From the NCBI GenBank assembly GCA_021234155.1, contig JAJEKV010000039.1, positions 498,001 to 562,000 on the forward strand: a stretch of 64,000 nt of DNA. The letters run 5' to 3'. This document shows, one piece after another, positions 47,353 to 59,284 of this stretch; the first letter of the stretch is position 1; each line of letters begins with the position of its first letter. A program made the translations under genes and the position numbers. The stretch comes from Isoetes taiwanensis. Taxonomy: Eukaryota; Streptophyta; Lycopodiopsida; Isoetales; Isoetaceae. The notes under the pieces are model-generated. The model saw only the letters and a program-made list of their open reading frames with translations. It had not been told where the DNA came from and searched no databases.

Positions 47353-49074
47353 TAAGTGTTTACTCAAGTCCCTCATGAGCTCATTGTAGGATTTAAGTAC
47401 TTCGTAACTGCTCATTTGGAGCACAATCCACATTGCCACATTCAAAATAATGCCTATCAACTGAAAATTTTGTTATTATCTTGCTCTATTTTGCTAGATG
47501 CGACTAAGATATTTCTTAGCTCAACAAATTTCTAACTTATGACAGTCCCAGTAAGGATTAAGGGAGCGTTCAGATGTTTTAGTGTTCAAATTCTTTTGTA
47601 AAACTTTGCATCAAAAAATAATATTGTTAGAGCCAATATGGATGTAGATTATCCTATTGAATCTTACGGCATTAGTTCAGGAACTACTAATCCTCCACTT
47701 CCTTTGGAATGCAACAGTTCATCCAACATAATGACATGTTGATATTCATTGTTTGGAGTTATCCTTTAGCTTCAATGCTAACAAAGAACTTCTATTAGTT
47801 ACTTTGAGACGTCTCTAAAGCTCTCCAGCTCTGCCTTTGGATTCAGCATGCACGTTTATTGCAATAGTCTGTCTTATTATTGCAAGAATTTCGAAGCCAT
47901 TTTTTGCCATCATTAGCCAAGTCTGTGAGTTAATACAGGGTGTTGCAACCTCAATAAATCTGAATGTAGTCCAGGAAAGGAGATAAGGATGCTTGAGCAG
48001 AACAAATAGTCTTGTTGGATACGATGTGTTGGTGAATAAATGAAGTGAGGCCAACTGTGAAGTAACTAGACCAACCAAAATCTGCGAACTTGGGAGGTAA
48101 ACTGATTGGATATGGAAAGGATTGCTAGAAGCAACCTTATAATATGTGGCTATCATGTTTTGGAGTGCAGGAAATGTTTTATATGTGATCCAAATGACCA
48201 CACCAAGTGTGCCTCCTCTGCCACTGCGAAGAGCCCAGAAAAGCACTTGTTTGCAATACAAATTTTGACATCAGGGTTGACAACAGTAAACTGCAAAACA
48301 TTATCTGTAGCCAGGCCAATGTGAAATGCTTATTTCATGCAACTGATGTTGAGCTACTAATTTTTCTCAAGTCAATTCTTCTGGACATTGGGCAAGAATG
48401 CAAAAACACATGGACTGAATGAATGTCTGGCACAATACTGGGCCAAGGTAAAATAAACTTTTGAGATGACTAATCTTGCATAGAGTGAAGCAAGCATGTT
48501 TTATAAAAATGTGTTTTAGAACTGACTACTATTTCTTACTCCAGCTAAAAGAGGATGATGTTATTGTTGACGCAATGTGAACAAATTTGTAGTAAATGCA
48601 GACCCAATGTGCTTTACATAATCTTTATAGGCTAATTCGTTTTGAGCAATTTAAATCTCGGTCTTTCAATTGGACTATTCACTGGCAAGATAAGAGCATC
48701 TATTGTATTTTAACAGTATTTGGCTTTCCTATTTACACAATGTGGTATGCAACCCATGTTGCAGCATACCCCAAAATGAAAAGCACTTCGAAAACTTAAC
48801 TTTTGACACCCTTTTTTTTTTTTTTTTTGACGTTGGCTCCCTAAAAATCCACTCCTTGCCCTCATATTGTTCGTAGGGGAAGTGATTAAACATTGTAAAA
48901 TGAGAGAATGCAATCTAGCTACTCATTTACTTCATTCCACGGATCCTTTCATGCATTTTCATTACATTTGCACATAATCCAGGCTTAGAAACATTTGCAC
49001 AATTCCCAACATTAACATTCCTTAATCATTTAATAATAATCCAGCATTTGCCTTCAATTTATGCTTGACGAAAA
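47353..49074. other. Helitron 1 interior, no gene recognised
   Basis: AT-rich. A 148-codon open frame on the minus strand (47,815-48,261) has no recognisable motif. A T-run lies at 48,812-48,829. Confidence 0.35.
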
Positions 49075-49102
49075 GCCCAGCAACGCTGGGCACTTTTTCT
49101 AG
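49075..49102 (+). other. Helitron 1 3' terminal hairpin and CTAG
   Basis: A perfect 7-bp stem (GCCCAGC / GCTGGGC) with an AAC loop, 7 spacer bases, then CTAG at the junction with host T. The same stem and loop occur in Helitron 2. Confidence 0.9.
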
Positions 49103-49697
49103 TTATCCAATAACTTATCAATCCATAACTTCATTAAAGTAATATACTTATTAGCCTCGCTATACGACAATTAAGTTTATCAAAGTTTAACAATTCCATA
49201 TACAATTATGCTTCGAGGTACTCTTCATTCCTTGCAACACATCCCAACAAAATTTGTGTTGCAAGTCTTCGTAGCTCGATCTCCTTGTCCTTCGGAGCGC
49301 TCTATTGGCCTGCAGGTCGACACTACGTTAGTACCATTTTAATTATTATTAAAATTTTGGTTATAAGGTAACCACCCATCTAATTAACCTAAATGGATCC
49401 CGGCGTAGGAAGAGCATGCTTCTTCCATCGTGGCCGTGGAGACAGCGCCCTATAATGCCTATATGACGCTCATGCCTACACCTTTAGTTGCCCTAAGGTG
49501 GCATCCTTCCCGTAGGCATTGACTAGAGGTGCTTTCCTACCAATGCATTCTTGAATGACCTCTTATCTCTCAAGGTCGTCCACTTCCGTGGGACGGAAGT
49601 AGACTTTTTAATCTACCTTCCAACTCATCCAAGCAGAACCGCGGTCATGCCTACATTGACATTACACCACGTCCTAGAGATCACCGTAGTGGTCTCA
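49103..49697. other. chromovirus B 3' untranslated region, pol-proximal part
   Basis: Non-coding. It matches 12,560-12,960 of element A (ccttgcaacacat, gcctgcaggtcga, ggcgtaggaaga). Confidence 0.6.
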
Positions 49698-50460
49698 TCA
49701 TCGGTAACAACGCATGCAACCCATACCTAGCATAGGCTGCATGCGTAGATTAATCTTAACTACACATAAAATTAATCTAACACAAATCAACATGCCTGAG
49801 CCGATTTCTTCGGAGATGACCTTGCCGTCCCATTGCTCCATAAACTGTGGGTACTGCTTTACTAGGTCCTTCTTAAGTACCCATGTCGCGTCTTCCACGG
49901 GCAAGTGTTTCCAATTGACCAGATATTGGAGAAACTCTGATCTCCTTGTTTTCTTGAAAGCTTTATCAAGAATCAATTCTGGAACTATCTCCAGCTGTTC
50001 TTCTGTCATTTCCAACAACGTTGGAGTGTCCAAGACTTCATCTGGATTTGGAGTATGCTTCTTCAACAAACTCACGTGGAAGACCTTATGAATCTTTAGG
50101 TGTGCTGGTAGCTCCAACTTGTAGGATTGATTACCTACTCTCTTGGCTATTCTGAAAGGTCCAGCCCACCTTGGAGCAAGCTTCTTACAAACGTTGTCGC
50201 CAACTTGGAACTCCCTAACCGTCCAATGCTTGTCGGCGACGCTCTTTTGTCGACTCCTTGCTGCAAGAAGATATCCTTGGACCTCTTCCACCAGCTGCTG
50301 CATGTCGGCCAACATTTGCTGCGAAACCTCTACTTTTGACACGGGATTGTGCCAAGTGTCTGGAGTTAGACATTGGTAGCCGTAGTTGATCATGAATGGC
50401 GACATTTGGGATGATTCCTGCTTGGCGCTATTATAAGCGAACTCAACCAAGTGAATATAC
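49698..50460 (-). pseudogene. chromovirus B integrase C-terminus and chromodomain
   Basis: Open for 250 codons: VEFAYNSAKQESSQMSPFMI, KKLAPRWAGPFRIAKRVGNQ, FHVSLLKKHTPNPDEVLD, then chromodomain residues FLQYLVNWKHLPVEDATWVL. The B copy is continuous where A is frame-shifted. About 15 residues of the GDNVW..KVK segment are deleted. The N-terminal end joins the integrase core across a MITE. Confidence 0.88.
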
Positions 50461-50784
50461 TGGGTGAAAGCATGCTACGGTGTACCACTTTTGGAACCCT
50501 CAAAAGTACCTACACTGGGTACTTTGAAAACTGGTACTTTTTGTTTTTTCTTCCCATTAAAATCAATCCAAAATTTTTGAATTGAAGGTCAATAACATGT
50601 CAATCTATAATAGTAGATGATAACAATACTATTAGAGACTAAAATGAATGAATCAACTCTCAAACTTATTGTTTATTGAGACATTTATGCAAGTTCCTAG
50701 TACCCAGTGTTGGGTACTTTTTTGGGTAGTTTTGCACTCCCTAAAAAGAACTTTATATGGTACACCCTAGCATGCTTTCACCCA
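50461..50784. mobile_element. 324-bp MITE inside integrase B
   Basis: Ends TGGGTGAAAGCATGCTA and TAGCATGCTTTCACCCA, followed inside by GGTGTACCA / TGGTACACC. Element A lacks it. Target duplication is not clear. No coding frame. Confidence 0.75.
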
Positions 50785-51500
50785 CTCTTCCCACATGCTC
50801 TGCTTGTTCCAGACATAGTTTTGTAGCATATCTTCCAAAATTCTGTTGGTCCGTTCTGTTTGCCCATCCGTCTGAGGAAGATAGGCCGTGCTCATGGACA
50901 GCTTCGTCTAAATCGTCGCAAAAAGATCTTGCTAAAAGGCACTCATGAACTTCGGGTCTCTGTCGGAGATAATCTCTCTCGGCATGCCATGGAGCCTGAA
51001 GATTTCTTTGGTGAAGAGCTTCGCTGTATCCATAGCTGTGTCAGTGGTCCTGCAAGGCACAAAGTGTGCCATCTTCGACAACTTGTCGACCACAACCATC
51101 AAGGCATCTTTCCCTCTTACTGTCCTCGGAAGCCCTGTTATGAAGTCCATACTGATGACCTCCCACTTAGCGTTTGGCACCGCTAAAGGTTCCAATGCCC
51201 CTGGAATTCGAAGCTGCTCTGCTTTCGTCTGCTGACACAACTGGCACTATTTGATGTAGCGAGCTATCTGCTTCTTCATCCCTGGCCAATAATAGCTGCT
51301 GCGCACTTTGAAATATGTCTTCATAAATCCTGCGTGGCCAGCTATTGGACTGTTGTGGGTGTCGTGGAGAATCAACTTCCTCACCCCTGATGATTCAGGC
51401 ACACACAACTTGTTCTTATGGTACAAAAGGTTACCTTCCTTCTTAAAATTTTTGAAGGTCTCCCTCTCCTTATCTGTTCTTGCCTCCTTGCACAAGCTCG
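50785..51500 (-). pseudogene. chromovirus B integrase core and zinc-binding domain
   Basis: HDTHNSPIAGHAGFMKTYFK ... CQLCQQTKAE (HHCC), ISMDFITGLPRTVRGKDALM, EIISDRDPKFMSAF and TDGQTERTN near 50,845 (DDE). Stops occur at the end of the zinc domain (about 51,247) and after KFMSAF. Confidence 0.85.
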
Positions 51501-52200
51501 TTCATACTTCCTTGAAATCTATATCTGTTGGCAAGGTTTCTTTGATCTTCTTTCCTAAGTCGCCGGAGAGCGTCGAAATTGCATTGCAGTGTACTCTTGT
51601 TGTCAGAGGATGCCTTGAAAGCGCATCTGCTACCACATTGAGCTTCCCCGGCTTATAAACTATATCAAAATCATATTCTTCGAGGAACTCCATCCACTTT
51701 CGCTGCCTCAGGTTAAGATGTGGTTGCGTGAATACGTATTGGAGGCTCTAATGATCTGTGTCCAACTGGAACTTCCTCCCCAACAGGTAGTGCCTCCAAA
51801 TTCTTAGTGCTCTGACAACTGCAAGCAACTCTTGATCATGAGTCGGGTAGCGCGTTTTGGCGTCATTCATCTTCCGAGAATCATAAGCCACTACTCGCTC
51901 TTCCTGCATCAGCACTGCACCTGTGGCAATCTTACTTGCATCCATCGCCACAAGCTTGTCCTTCTCTGGGTCTGGCAGGGTCAAGACGGGGGCGGTTGTC
52001 AAAGCTTCCTTCAACATCTCGAATCTTGCTTGGGCTTTCTTCTGCCAATGATCTTCCCAATCCTTTACTTTTTTCGCCCTCGTCAAATCTGTTAGCGAGG
52101 CCGCTATTTTTGCAAAGTTCTTCACGAATTCCTGTAGTACCCTGCTAGCTTCTGACCTCATGGATATTCTTCGGCGCCGGCCACTATATGACTGCTTCAA
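51501..52200 (-). pseudogene. chromovirus B RNase H and linker
   Basis: LVAMDASKIATGAVLMQEER, HDQELLAVVRALRIWRHYLL, then a stop after QLDTDH, then SLQYVFTQPHLNLRQRKWME and VVADALSRHPLTTRV. This is the Ty3 RNase H order. Confidence 0.85.
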
Positions 52201-52950
52201 TCTTGGCAGGATCTGTCGAAATCCCCTCCGCTGAGATCATGTGCCCCAGATACTCTACTCTCTCTGTTGCAAAGTGGCACTTCGACAACTTAGCGTACAA
52301 CTGTTGCCTCCTTAGTTTCTCAAGCACTCTCTTTAGGTGTTGTACATGGTCTTCAAGGGATTTGCTGTACACCAAAATATCATCAAAGAATACTATCACA
52401 AAAGTATCCAAAAACTCCCTGAAGATGTCATTCATGAGCCTCATGAACGTTGCTGGGGCATTTGACAAGCCAAACGGCATCAGGTCAACTCGTAATGCCC
52501 ATACCTGGTCCTGAATGCTGTTTTGTGGATGTCTTCTTCCTTTATCCTGATCTGATGGTACCCCGACCTTAGGTCTATCTTGGAGAAAACCTTTGCCCCT
52601 TGGAGCTGATCCATCAGATCATCTGATCTAGGAAGTGCATACTTATTCTTGATGGTGTGCTTATTCAACTGCCTGTAGTCTATGCACATCCTCAAGCTGC
52701 CATCCTTCTTCTTCACAAAAAGAATGGGTGCCCCAAACGGTGAGACGCTAGGTCTAATGAACCCTAGGTCAAGCAGCTCCTGCAATTGCTTCTTCAACTC
52801 GGTCAGCTCTTGCGTCATCTCCTGTACGGAGCCTTGCTCATCGGCTTCGTACCTGGTTCGAGTGCTATCTCACACTCGACTCCCCTGTAAGGAGGAAGCT
52901 GCTTGATCTCATCTGGGAAGAGATCGTGGAACTCCTTGATCAACTTAGCT
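52184..52950 (-). pseudogene. chromovirus B reverse transcriptase
   Basis: [60 protein letters not shown], a one-base break at about 52,482, then MPFGLSNAPATFMRLMNDIF and the active-site [10 protein letters not shown]. Closest to the A copy, with fewer lesions. Confidence 0.9.
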
Positions 52951-52952
52951 AT

Positions 52953-54762
52953 CTACCTTGGCAACTTGTTGAGCACCTTATCTTCCTTGCTTTCTTCTGA
53001 CTCGGGCTCTTCGATCTGAAGCTTGAAGATATATGCTACCTGCTTGCCCTTTATGCACTTGAGCAGCCGCTTACTAGACATACACTGCATGATAGGAACA
53101 ACTTCTTTACCTGTGATCTCAATGATTTTGCCGTTGGGCGCCGTGAGGGTCACTTTCCGCTTCCCACAATCAATGAGGGCTCCTGCTGGACCAAGATACT
53201 CCATTCCTATGATCAAATCATATCTCCCAATATTCATCACTTCTGCCCCCATCTGGATGTTGATTCCCGGCAAGTCAATGTCGAAGTTTATCCTCTTGCC
53301 TGCCGTGTGTCTTACTCCCCCGTTTGCTAACACCACGGGTCTCGGCTTTGACTTCAACGGTTTCAGCTTCAACATCTCAACCATTCTTGGGGACGCAAAG
53401 TTGTGGCTACTTCCCGTATCTATGAGGACTATGAATGACTTGGCCTTGGCCTTCCCTACTGTGGAGATTACCTGATACTGATTCTCTGCTTGGTCTGTAT
53501 CTATGGCAGCAAAAATGTGACACTCACCCTGAATGAAATCGCGTGCCTCCCCGCCATCGTCGTCAGAGGGAGTCTCCCATCCACCCAACTCTGCTAGCGT
53601 CGCATTCATGACGTAGGAGCAGTTCGCTGTTCTGTGGCCCGGCTGGAAGCATCGGAAGCAAAGCTGTTTCTCTATGCACTCCTGCCTCTTCTCCTTGGGC
53701 ATTGCTTGCAAAAAGGACCGCACTGCTTTGGAGTAGTTTGATCCCTTTTGCTTGTCCTTGAAGGACACTTGCTTCTTCTCCTGCTGCTTCCCATAGTTGC
53801 CACTATATGGGGCTTTAGCTGGACCTGGGCTAGCTGCTCTAGGGCTATAACTCCCTCTTCCCTTGCCCTTATCCTGATAGTACTGCTGCTTCTGCCCGCT
53901 GTTCTGAGGCCCCGTTCCTTGCAAGCTTACTGCCGTGGATTCCGCTTCTGACACCGTCTTAGGGTTTATTGCCCTTACTAGCTTTCGGATCTCCTCGTTC
54001 AACCCTTCTATGTATCCTTCCACTGCGTGCCTTTCGCTCAACTTGGGCACATACAACCTCAGCTTCATGAACTCCTCTGTGTACTTTTGCACTGTCCTGC
54101 TGCCCTGCTGGAGTCGATAAAACTGCTGCATCATGTGACATTTATGTTCCCGTGGTACATAATGGCGCTTGAAAGCCTTAGCAAACTTTTTGAACCTGCA
54201 ACTATCCCTGCTTAAGCCATGGGCCTTGGCGTAGCCACCGTAGGCGTTACCATATTCACTCATCTCATCTAGCCAAGCCTCTGCTTCCATGCCTGACCTG
54301 TTGTCACCTGAGAATTGCTCAAGCTTTCTGGCCTTCCATACATTACCCAGCGCCGAGTCTACCTTCTTCTGATAGTCTGAGGCCTTTGTGTCCCTGTGTC
54401 TGCCGTCCCTACGGTCCTGTACCTGTTCTTCCTCTTCCTCGGAGTCGGAGTCCGAATCTGAGCTTGTGTCGGAGGATTCCGTGCTGGGAGACCTCCTTCT
54501 CTTGCTCCTCTTCTTGTCCTTCCCCGTCTTCTGAGGTAGTGCTTCCGGCAACTGGATGTTGTTATCTGAGCCAACTCCTGCTTGCGCTGCCAAAAAGACC
54601 TTTATTTGCTGAAGGTCCATCCTCATCTGTGACATTTCCTTCTCGGGAGTCGTGGGACCGAATTCTTCATACAGGTTCCTTGCTGGGTCCTGCCTGGTGG
54701 AGTCTGTTCATCCCTATGGGCTCGCCGTTCTTGTTCAGCTGTGCCTGGACCTCTAGCTGCAT
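52953..54762 (-). pseudogene. chromovirus B gag and aspartic protease
   Basis: The start MYAARGPGTAEQERRAHRDE at 54,762 is separated by a frame change from a 560-codon open frame (54,635-52,953). In that frame: a Ser/Asp/Glu-rich stretch, KARKLEQFSGDNRSGMEAEA (capsid), CFRCFQPGHRTANC (zinc knuckle), VLIDTGSSHNFASPRMVEML (protease, DTG). About 25 capsid residues present in A (ARIWWKG region) are deleted. Best preserved part of the element. Confidence 0.9.
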
Positions 54763-54898
54763 ACACAAGTAGATCATGGCCTTACGGTTAGCTTTATTTG
54801 TTCTATTGCATTATATGTGTTTGTTGGTATAGTTGTGGAACAAAATACATCAACAAAACATTTAAAGTGCAAAAGAAAATGTATTTATATATATATAA

Positions 54899-56990
54899 CT
54901 AGTAATAGTGCCCAGCGTTGCTGGGCATAATTTGGGAGCCTATGTGGACGGAAACCTATTCAGCCTAGACTTCCTTTCATAAATCATATAATAGAAACCA
55001 AACCCAGTGTTACTGAGCTATAAAAGGTTTTTGTGCATTTAATATCCTTTCCCTTTCCTTTGGTTTTTGCTCTATCTCGTGTTTCTTCTTTTTCATCATT
55101 ATCCTACACAGTTTCCTTTTTCCTTTTTTCTTATTTTTCTCACATGTTATTTTTTTCCCTTCTCCCCTTTTTCTTTTTTTTAGCTCCCTTCTCCCTCCCC
55201 TCCCCTTCCCTTCCCTTCCCATCTCCTTTTTCCCTTTCCCTTTCCCTTTCCCTTACCCTTTCCCTTTTTCTGATAGGCTTTTTTTCTCTTCCCTTTTCAC
55301 CTTTTTCCCGCCCCTCCTATTTTTCCCTTTCTTTTTCCCCTTTCTTTTCATTTTCTCTTACCCTTTTTCCATGCTCCTTTTTCTTCTGTTTTCCCCACCT
55401 TTTTATGTGGCCCGTTTCTTCCTTTCCCCACCATCTTCCTCTTTATCTGTGCTCTTTTTCCCATTTTCCTCTCCCCTTTCCCTCATCCTTTTTTCCCTTC
55501 CCTTCCCCTTTTCTGCTTCCCTTTTATTTTTTCCTTTCTCTTCCCTTTTCATCCCTTCCCCTTTTTCCTAGAATCGTTTTTCCCTTTCCCTTTTCTCATT
55601 CCTTTTCATTTTCGCTTTCCCTTTCCGCTTTCGTATGCCTCTTTCCATTCGCATTTCTTCATCTATTTTATCTGCCCTTTTTCTTTGTTTTTTCCATCAT
55701 CTTCTGCCTTTTTCCTCTTCCACTTTCCCCTTTTCTCTCTCTTTTTTTTTTCCCTTTCCCATGCTCTTTTTCCCTTTCCTCACCCTTTTCCTCTACCCTT
55801 TTTTCTCATGCCCTTTTCCCTTTCCTCTCTTCCTTTTTTTCTATTCCTTGCTCTCCATCATTTCCTGTTCCCCTTTTCCTCCTTTTCCCACCCTTTCCCT
55901 CTTTCCCTTTTCTCGGTGCCTTTTTATCTTCCCTTTCCCCCTCTTTTTTCCCTTTCCCCCTTCCCTGTCCCTTTTCTAATGCCATTTTCCCTTTTTCTTC
56001 TCCTTTTTCCTCATCTTTTCTCTCTAACCTTTTCCCTTCCTTTTTTCGATGTCCCTTTCGATGCTTGTCTTTCCTCTTTTTTCACCCTTTCCCTCTTCCC
56101 CTTTTTTGCATGCCCTTCCCCCCTTCCCTTTTTCCCTTTTCCTCGTGCCCTTTCTCTAGGTACCCTTTTCCCATTTCTATCTCCCTTTTTTCTTTTTTTC
56201 TTTTCCTTTCCCTTTCCCTCATCCCATGCGCTTTATTCGTTTCCTTCTTCCCACTCTTTTCATGTTCATCTTTTCCCCCTCCCTTTTCCTACCCTTTCCC
56301 TCTTTCCCTTTTCATGATGCCTTTTTATCTTCCTTTTTCCCCTCTCTTTTCCTTTTTCCCTTTCGCTTTCCCTTTTTCCATGTCATTTTCCCCTTCCATT
56401 CTCCTCTTTCCTCACCTTTTCTCTCTAACCTTTTCCCTTTCTCTTTTTGATGCTCTCCTTTTGCTTCTCTTTTCCTCTTTCTTCACCTTTTCCCCCTTCT
56501 TTTTTTCCCATGCCCTTTCCCCCTTCCCTTTTGCCCTTTTCCTCGTGCCCTTTTTCTAGGTTTCCTTTTCCCTTTTCCATCTCCCTCATTCTTTTTTCTT
56601 TTCCCGTGCCCTTTTCCCATGCGCTTTGTTTGTCCCCTTCTTTCCATCTTTATTCCTTACCTTTTTTCTCCTTTTCACACCCTTCCCTTCTTCCCCTTTT
56701 TCCGTTGCCCCTTTTCCCTTCCCTTTCTCCCTCTCTATTTCTATTCTTTTTTTTTTTTTCCCACGCCATTTTTCCTTCCCTTTTTCCTTTCTTTGTCCTT
56801 TTCCTCTTCCCCTTTTTCCCACACGCTTTTTCCCTTCCCTTTTCCCTTTTATCCGTGCTTTTCCTCCCCTTTCCTTTTCCTTTTTCCTTAAGAGATCAAA
56901 TCATGACTAATCACGATAGTGGGAAGTCGTGCGATAAATCTCGGCCTTCAGTTTCAATCAGATAAATCTCGGCCTTCAGTTTCAATCAGA
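54899..56990 (-). mobile_element. Helitron 2, mostly a polypyrimidine tract
   Basis: Minus strand: 5' A|TCTGATTGAAACTGAAGG at 56,990; 3' hairpin GCCCAGCAACGCTGGGC (54,910-54,926), ACTATTA, CTAG (54,902-54,899)|T. It lies between ORF2 and gag of element B; A has no such segment. The first 28 bp are duplicated in tandem (56,935-56,990). No Rep/helicase. Confidence 0.82.
55045..56890. repeat. 1.85-kb polypyrimidine (C/T) tract
   Basis: The plus strand is almost only C and T, built from ccctttcccttt-like units interrupted by short words such as catgccctttt and gtgcc. Long open frames here (up to 508 codons, Phe/Ser/Pro/Leu only) arise because stop codons need purines. They are not genes. Confidence 0.95.
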
Positions 56991-57045
56991 TTATAATATA
57001 AGATAAGATATCTTAAATACAATGCCTCCGGGATCAAGAGTCTAA

Positions 57046-58567
57046 CTATTCTTGAAATCGCCGGTAGGATGGATTATCTTGAAGAAACTTCTTAACTTGG
57101 ATTGTTCTTACGGAGCGTCCCAAGTTCCTGAGGATGTTGGTTGATGTCCCGCCCTGCAAGGCTTGCACCAAGTCTTCTATCCTATGGTCGGACGTGTAGG
57201 CCGTGGTCACTGCTAGTCTTCCCTGCCGTCGGTAGGGTATGGCGAAGTCAAAGATGTCAAGTGCCATCGTCCTCTTGACTAGGATGACATGGTCAACTGT
57301 TGTGAGCAGTTGAGCATGCCTGCCAAAGCCGGAGAGTGCGATGAGCATGAACACTCCTTCTTCGCCTCTTGGGCTGAACTTGCGGTGTATGACCGCTATC
57401 CTTCCGTCCATTAGCAGAGGCAGATAATACCTCAATGACCTGTCCCTGCTTGCTGCTGAAGATTCGTCGCCCCTCGGCCACCAAATTCTATGTCTTCCCC
57501 AAGATATTCGCCGACGCCAATCTCTGAGTTCTCTCAGAGTCCCCGATCAACCGATGAGATTCGCCTTTAGGTCAATCTCGCCTTCTCTCTCTGTGGGGCT
57601 GGTGTCAAGAGCTCTAAGATCAAAATGTTCGTGGTTTTGCCACGGATCCCCATCCGTTCTTGGATGGCGAGAACTCTTCTTCACGGGTGGTACCGAAGCT
57701 TCCATCATTTGCCTGATGTCAGCCAGAGGGAAATGTCCCAAGTCGACTCCTGTAGGTGTCGGCTTCTCTTACCTGAATTGGGAAGTCGGAAGCTCCCCGG
57801 ATGATGAAATCATCCAGATCTGGTTGTTGTCGCAGAAGATGCAAAGAACTCGCCAAGTCGGTACAGACTCGCCCCTCGCATTCGGGAGGTTCGATGTCAT
57901 TGAGGAGCGTGTACTCTTGGTCGCCGATGATGATGGGGCTAGGCTTGTGATACCTAGCTCGAAAGCGGGAGCGATCCCGAAAGTGTCCGCCAAATCCGCT
58001 CAAACTTGGTATCTCTTGTTCTGCTAGCTGCCGCTCTTCTTCTGGGTCGAGCTCGACATAGTCCTCGTCATCAGATTCCTCGTCTTCGGCTCTTCCTTCT
58101 TGCTCCTGTTGATACTGTAAAAGGAGTTGACCCTCTGCTGAGGAGGCTAAGGGGTCTACATCCATGGGAGGAATAGAGGTTTCCCCAAGGTTCTGGGCAT
58201 GGTGGGAAAGAAAGATTGCTAGGGCGGCGGTGTAGGAGAAATACTTGGTCATATCAACGGTCAAGACCATGTAGTCTGGCAACCTCTGAGCCTTGTTGGT
58301 CAGATACTTGGCAATGTTGGGAACATCACCCAAGGCTGCTTGGAGGGATGGCCTAGGAACAAAATAGCCTATACAAGGGAGGAGCTGCACTAAGGACGGT
58401 CCTACCCTAGCTTGGAACTCGGTCATGACTTCCATGTAGGCTGGGGTTGCTTGCAAGGTGGCTTGGACATCTATCTCTTTTCGGAAGACTTGGAAAATGG
58501 CATTGACATCGGCCTCAGCTGCATGGGCGTTGGCGCTGTACCATCGCCTAAAATCAACAGTTGCCAT
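57046..58567 (-). pseudogene. ORF2 of chromovirus B, unknown function
   Basis: Start MATVDFRRWYSANAHAAEAD at 58,567, end SYRRFQE at 57,046. Collinear with the A copy (18,866-20,406): PCIGYFVPRPSLQAALGDVP, YFSYTAALAIFLSHHAQN, an acidic hinge, LLRQQPDLDDFI, then after frame changes near 57,740 and 57,480 FMLIALSGFGRHAQLL, DHVILVKRTM and NLGRSVRTIQVKKFLQDNP. Conservation between A and B in both halves indicates a real protein. No known domain recognised. Confidence 0.72.
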
Positions 58568-58873
58568 GGGTCTAGAGGGGATTGGACTAACAAACAGATG
58601 CAAAAGCGCCTCAGGGAGCTGGAAGATCGCCTAGAAGGTCGGGAGCAAACTTGTAGGATGCTAAGTGAGAAATGGGGGCCTATTTATAGACAAGGGGAAA
58701 ACCCTAATTTTTGGATGACTTGGAAAACTCTTGGGGTTGGGCAAATCCGACCTATTTTGAGGTCCAAATGGGGATTGGAAGGCTAATTTGAGGGTGACTA
58801 GGACTATCTAATGAACCTATTGCAACAAACTAGAGGTCAATTGGATATGGCATGCTGGAGAAAATGCTGGGAG

Positions 58874-59140
58874 GTCTCACGGTGTGCGCCAGGAGGCAAA
58901 ACCAAAATTTGGTTTTTGGTCTGGGCGCATACCGTGAGACATTGGCCCCAATTTGGTCTAGACTTATCTAAACAAGGTGAACTAGGGTCAAAACATGATA
59001 ATCTCATCGAGATATGCAAGATTGACCCCTTACTTGGCCGATTTGGAGATGTTTTGGACTAGTTTAGGCATGAAGGTCTCACGGTGTGCGCCAGGAGGCA
59101 AAACCAAAATCTGGTTTTTGGTCTGCGCATACCGTGAGAC
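58874..59140. repeat. two hairpin units downstream of the H3-like ORF (B)
   Basis: 58,874-58,940 and 59,076-59,140 each fold with a stem GTCTCACGGT.GTGCGCC against GGGCGCAT.ACCGTGAGAC around a loop containing aaaaccaaaatttggttttt. Spacing is 202 bp. They lie between the stop of the H3-like ORF and the start of ORF2. Confidence 0.88.
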
Positions 59141-59284
59141 ATTGGGCACTACTTGGCCTACAAATGTCCAAATTTACTAAAACAAAGGGCAATTGTTGCT
59201 AATTTGACCTAATTAACATCAATTATGCACATATAACTTACAACAAAACACTTTGTATTAATCAAAATTTTGTCATTTACAAGA

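Noticed and set aside
47815-48261. PPR-like or other host gene on the minus strand of Helitron 1
   Set aside because: The 148-codon frame shows no 35-residue periodicity or recognisable motif.
55033-56965. Very long plus-strand open frames (up to 508 codons, Phe/Ser/Pro/Leu only)
   Set aside because: They exist because the strand lacks purines and so cannot form stop codons; composition is repeat-like and no start context or family is evident.
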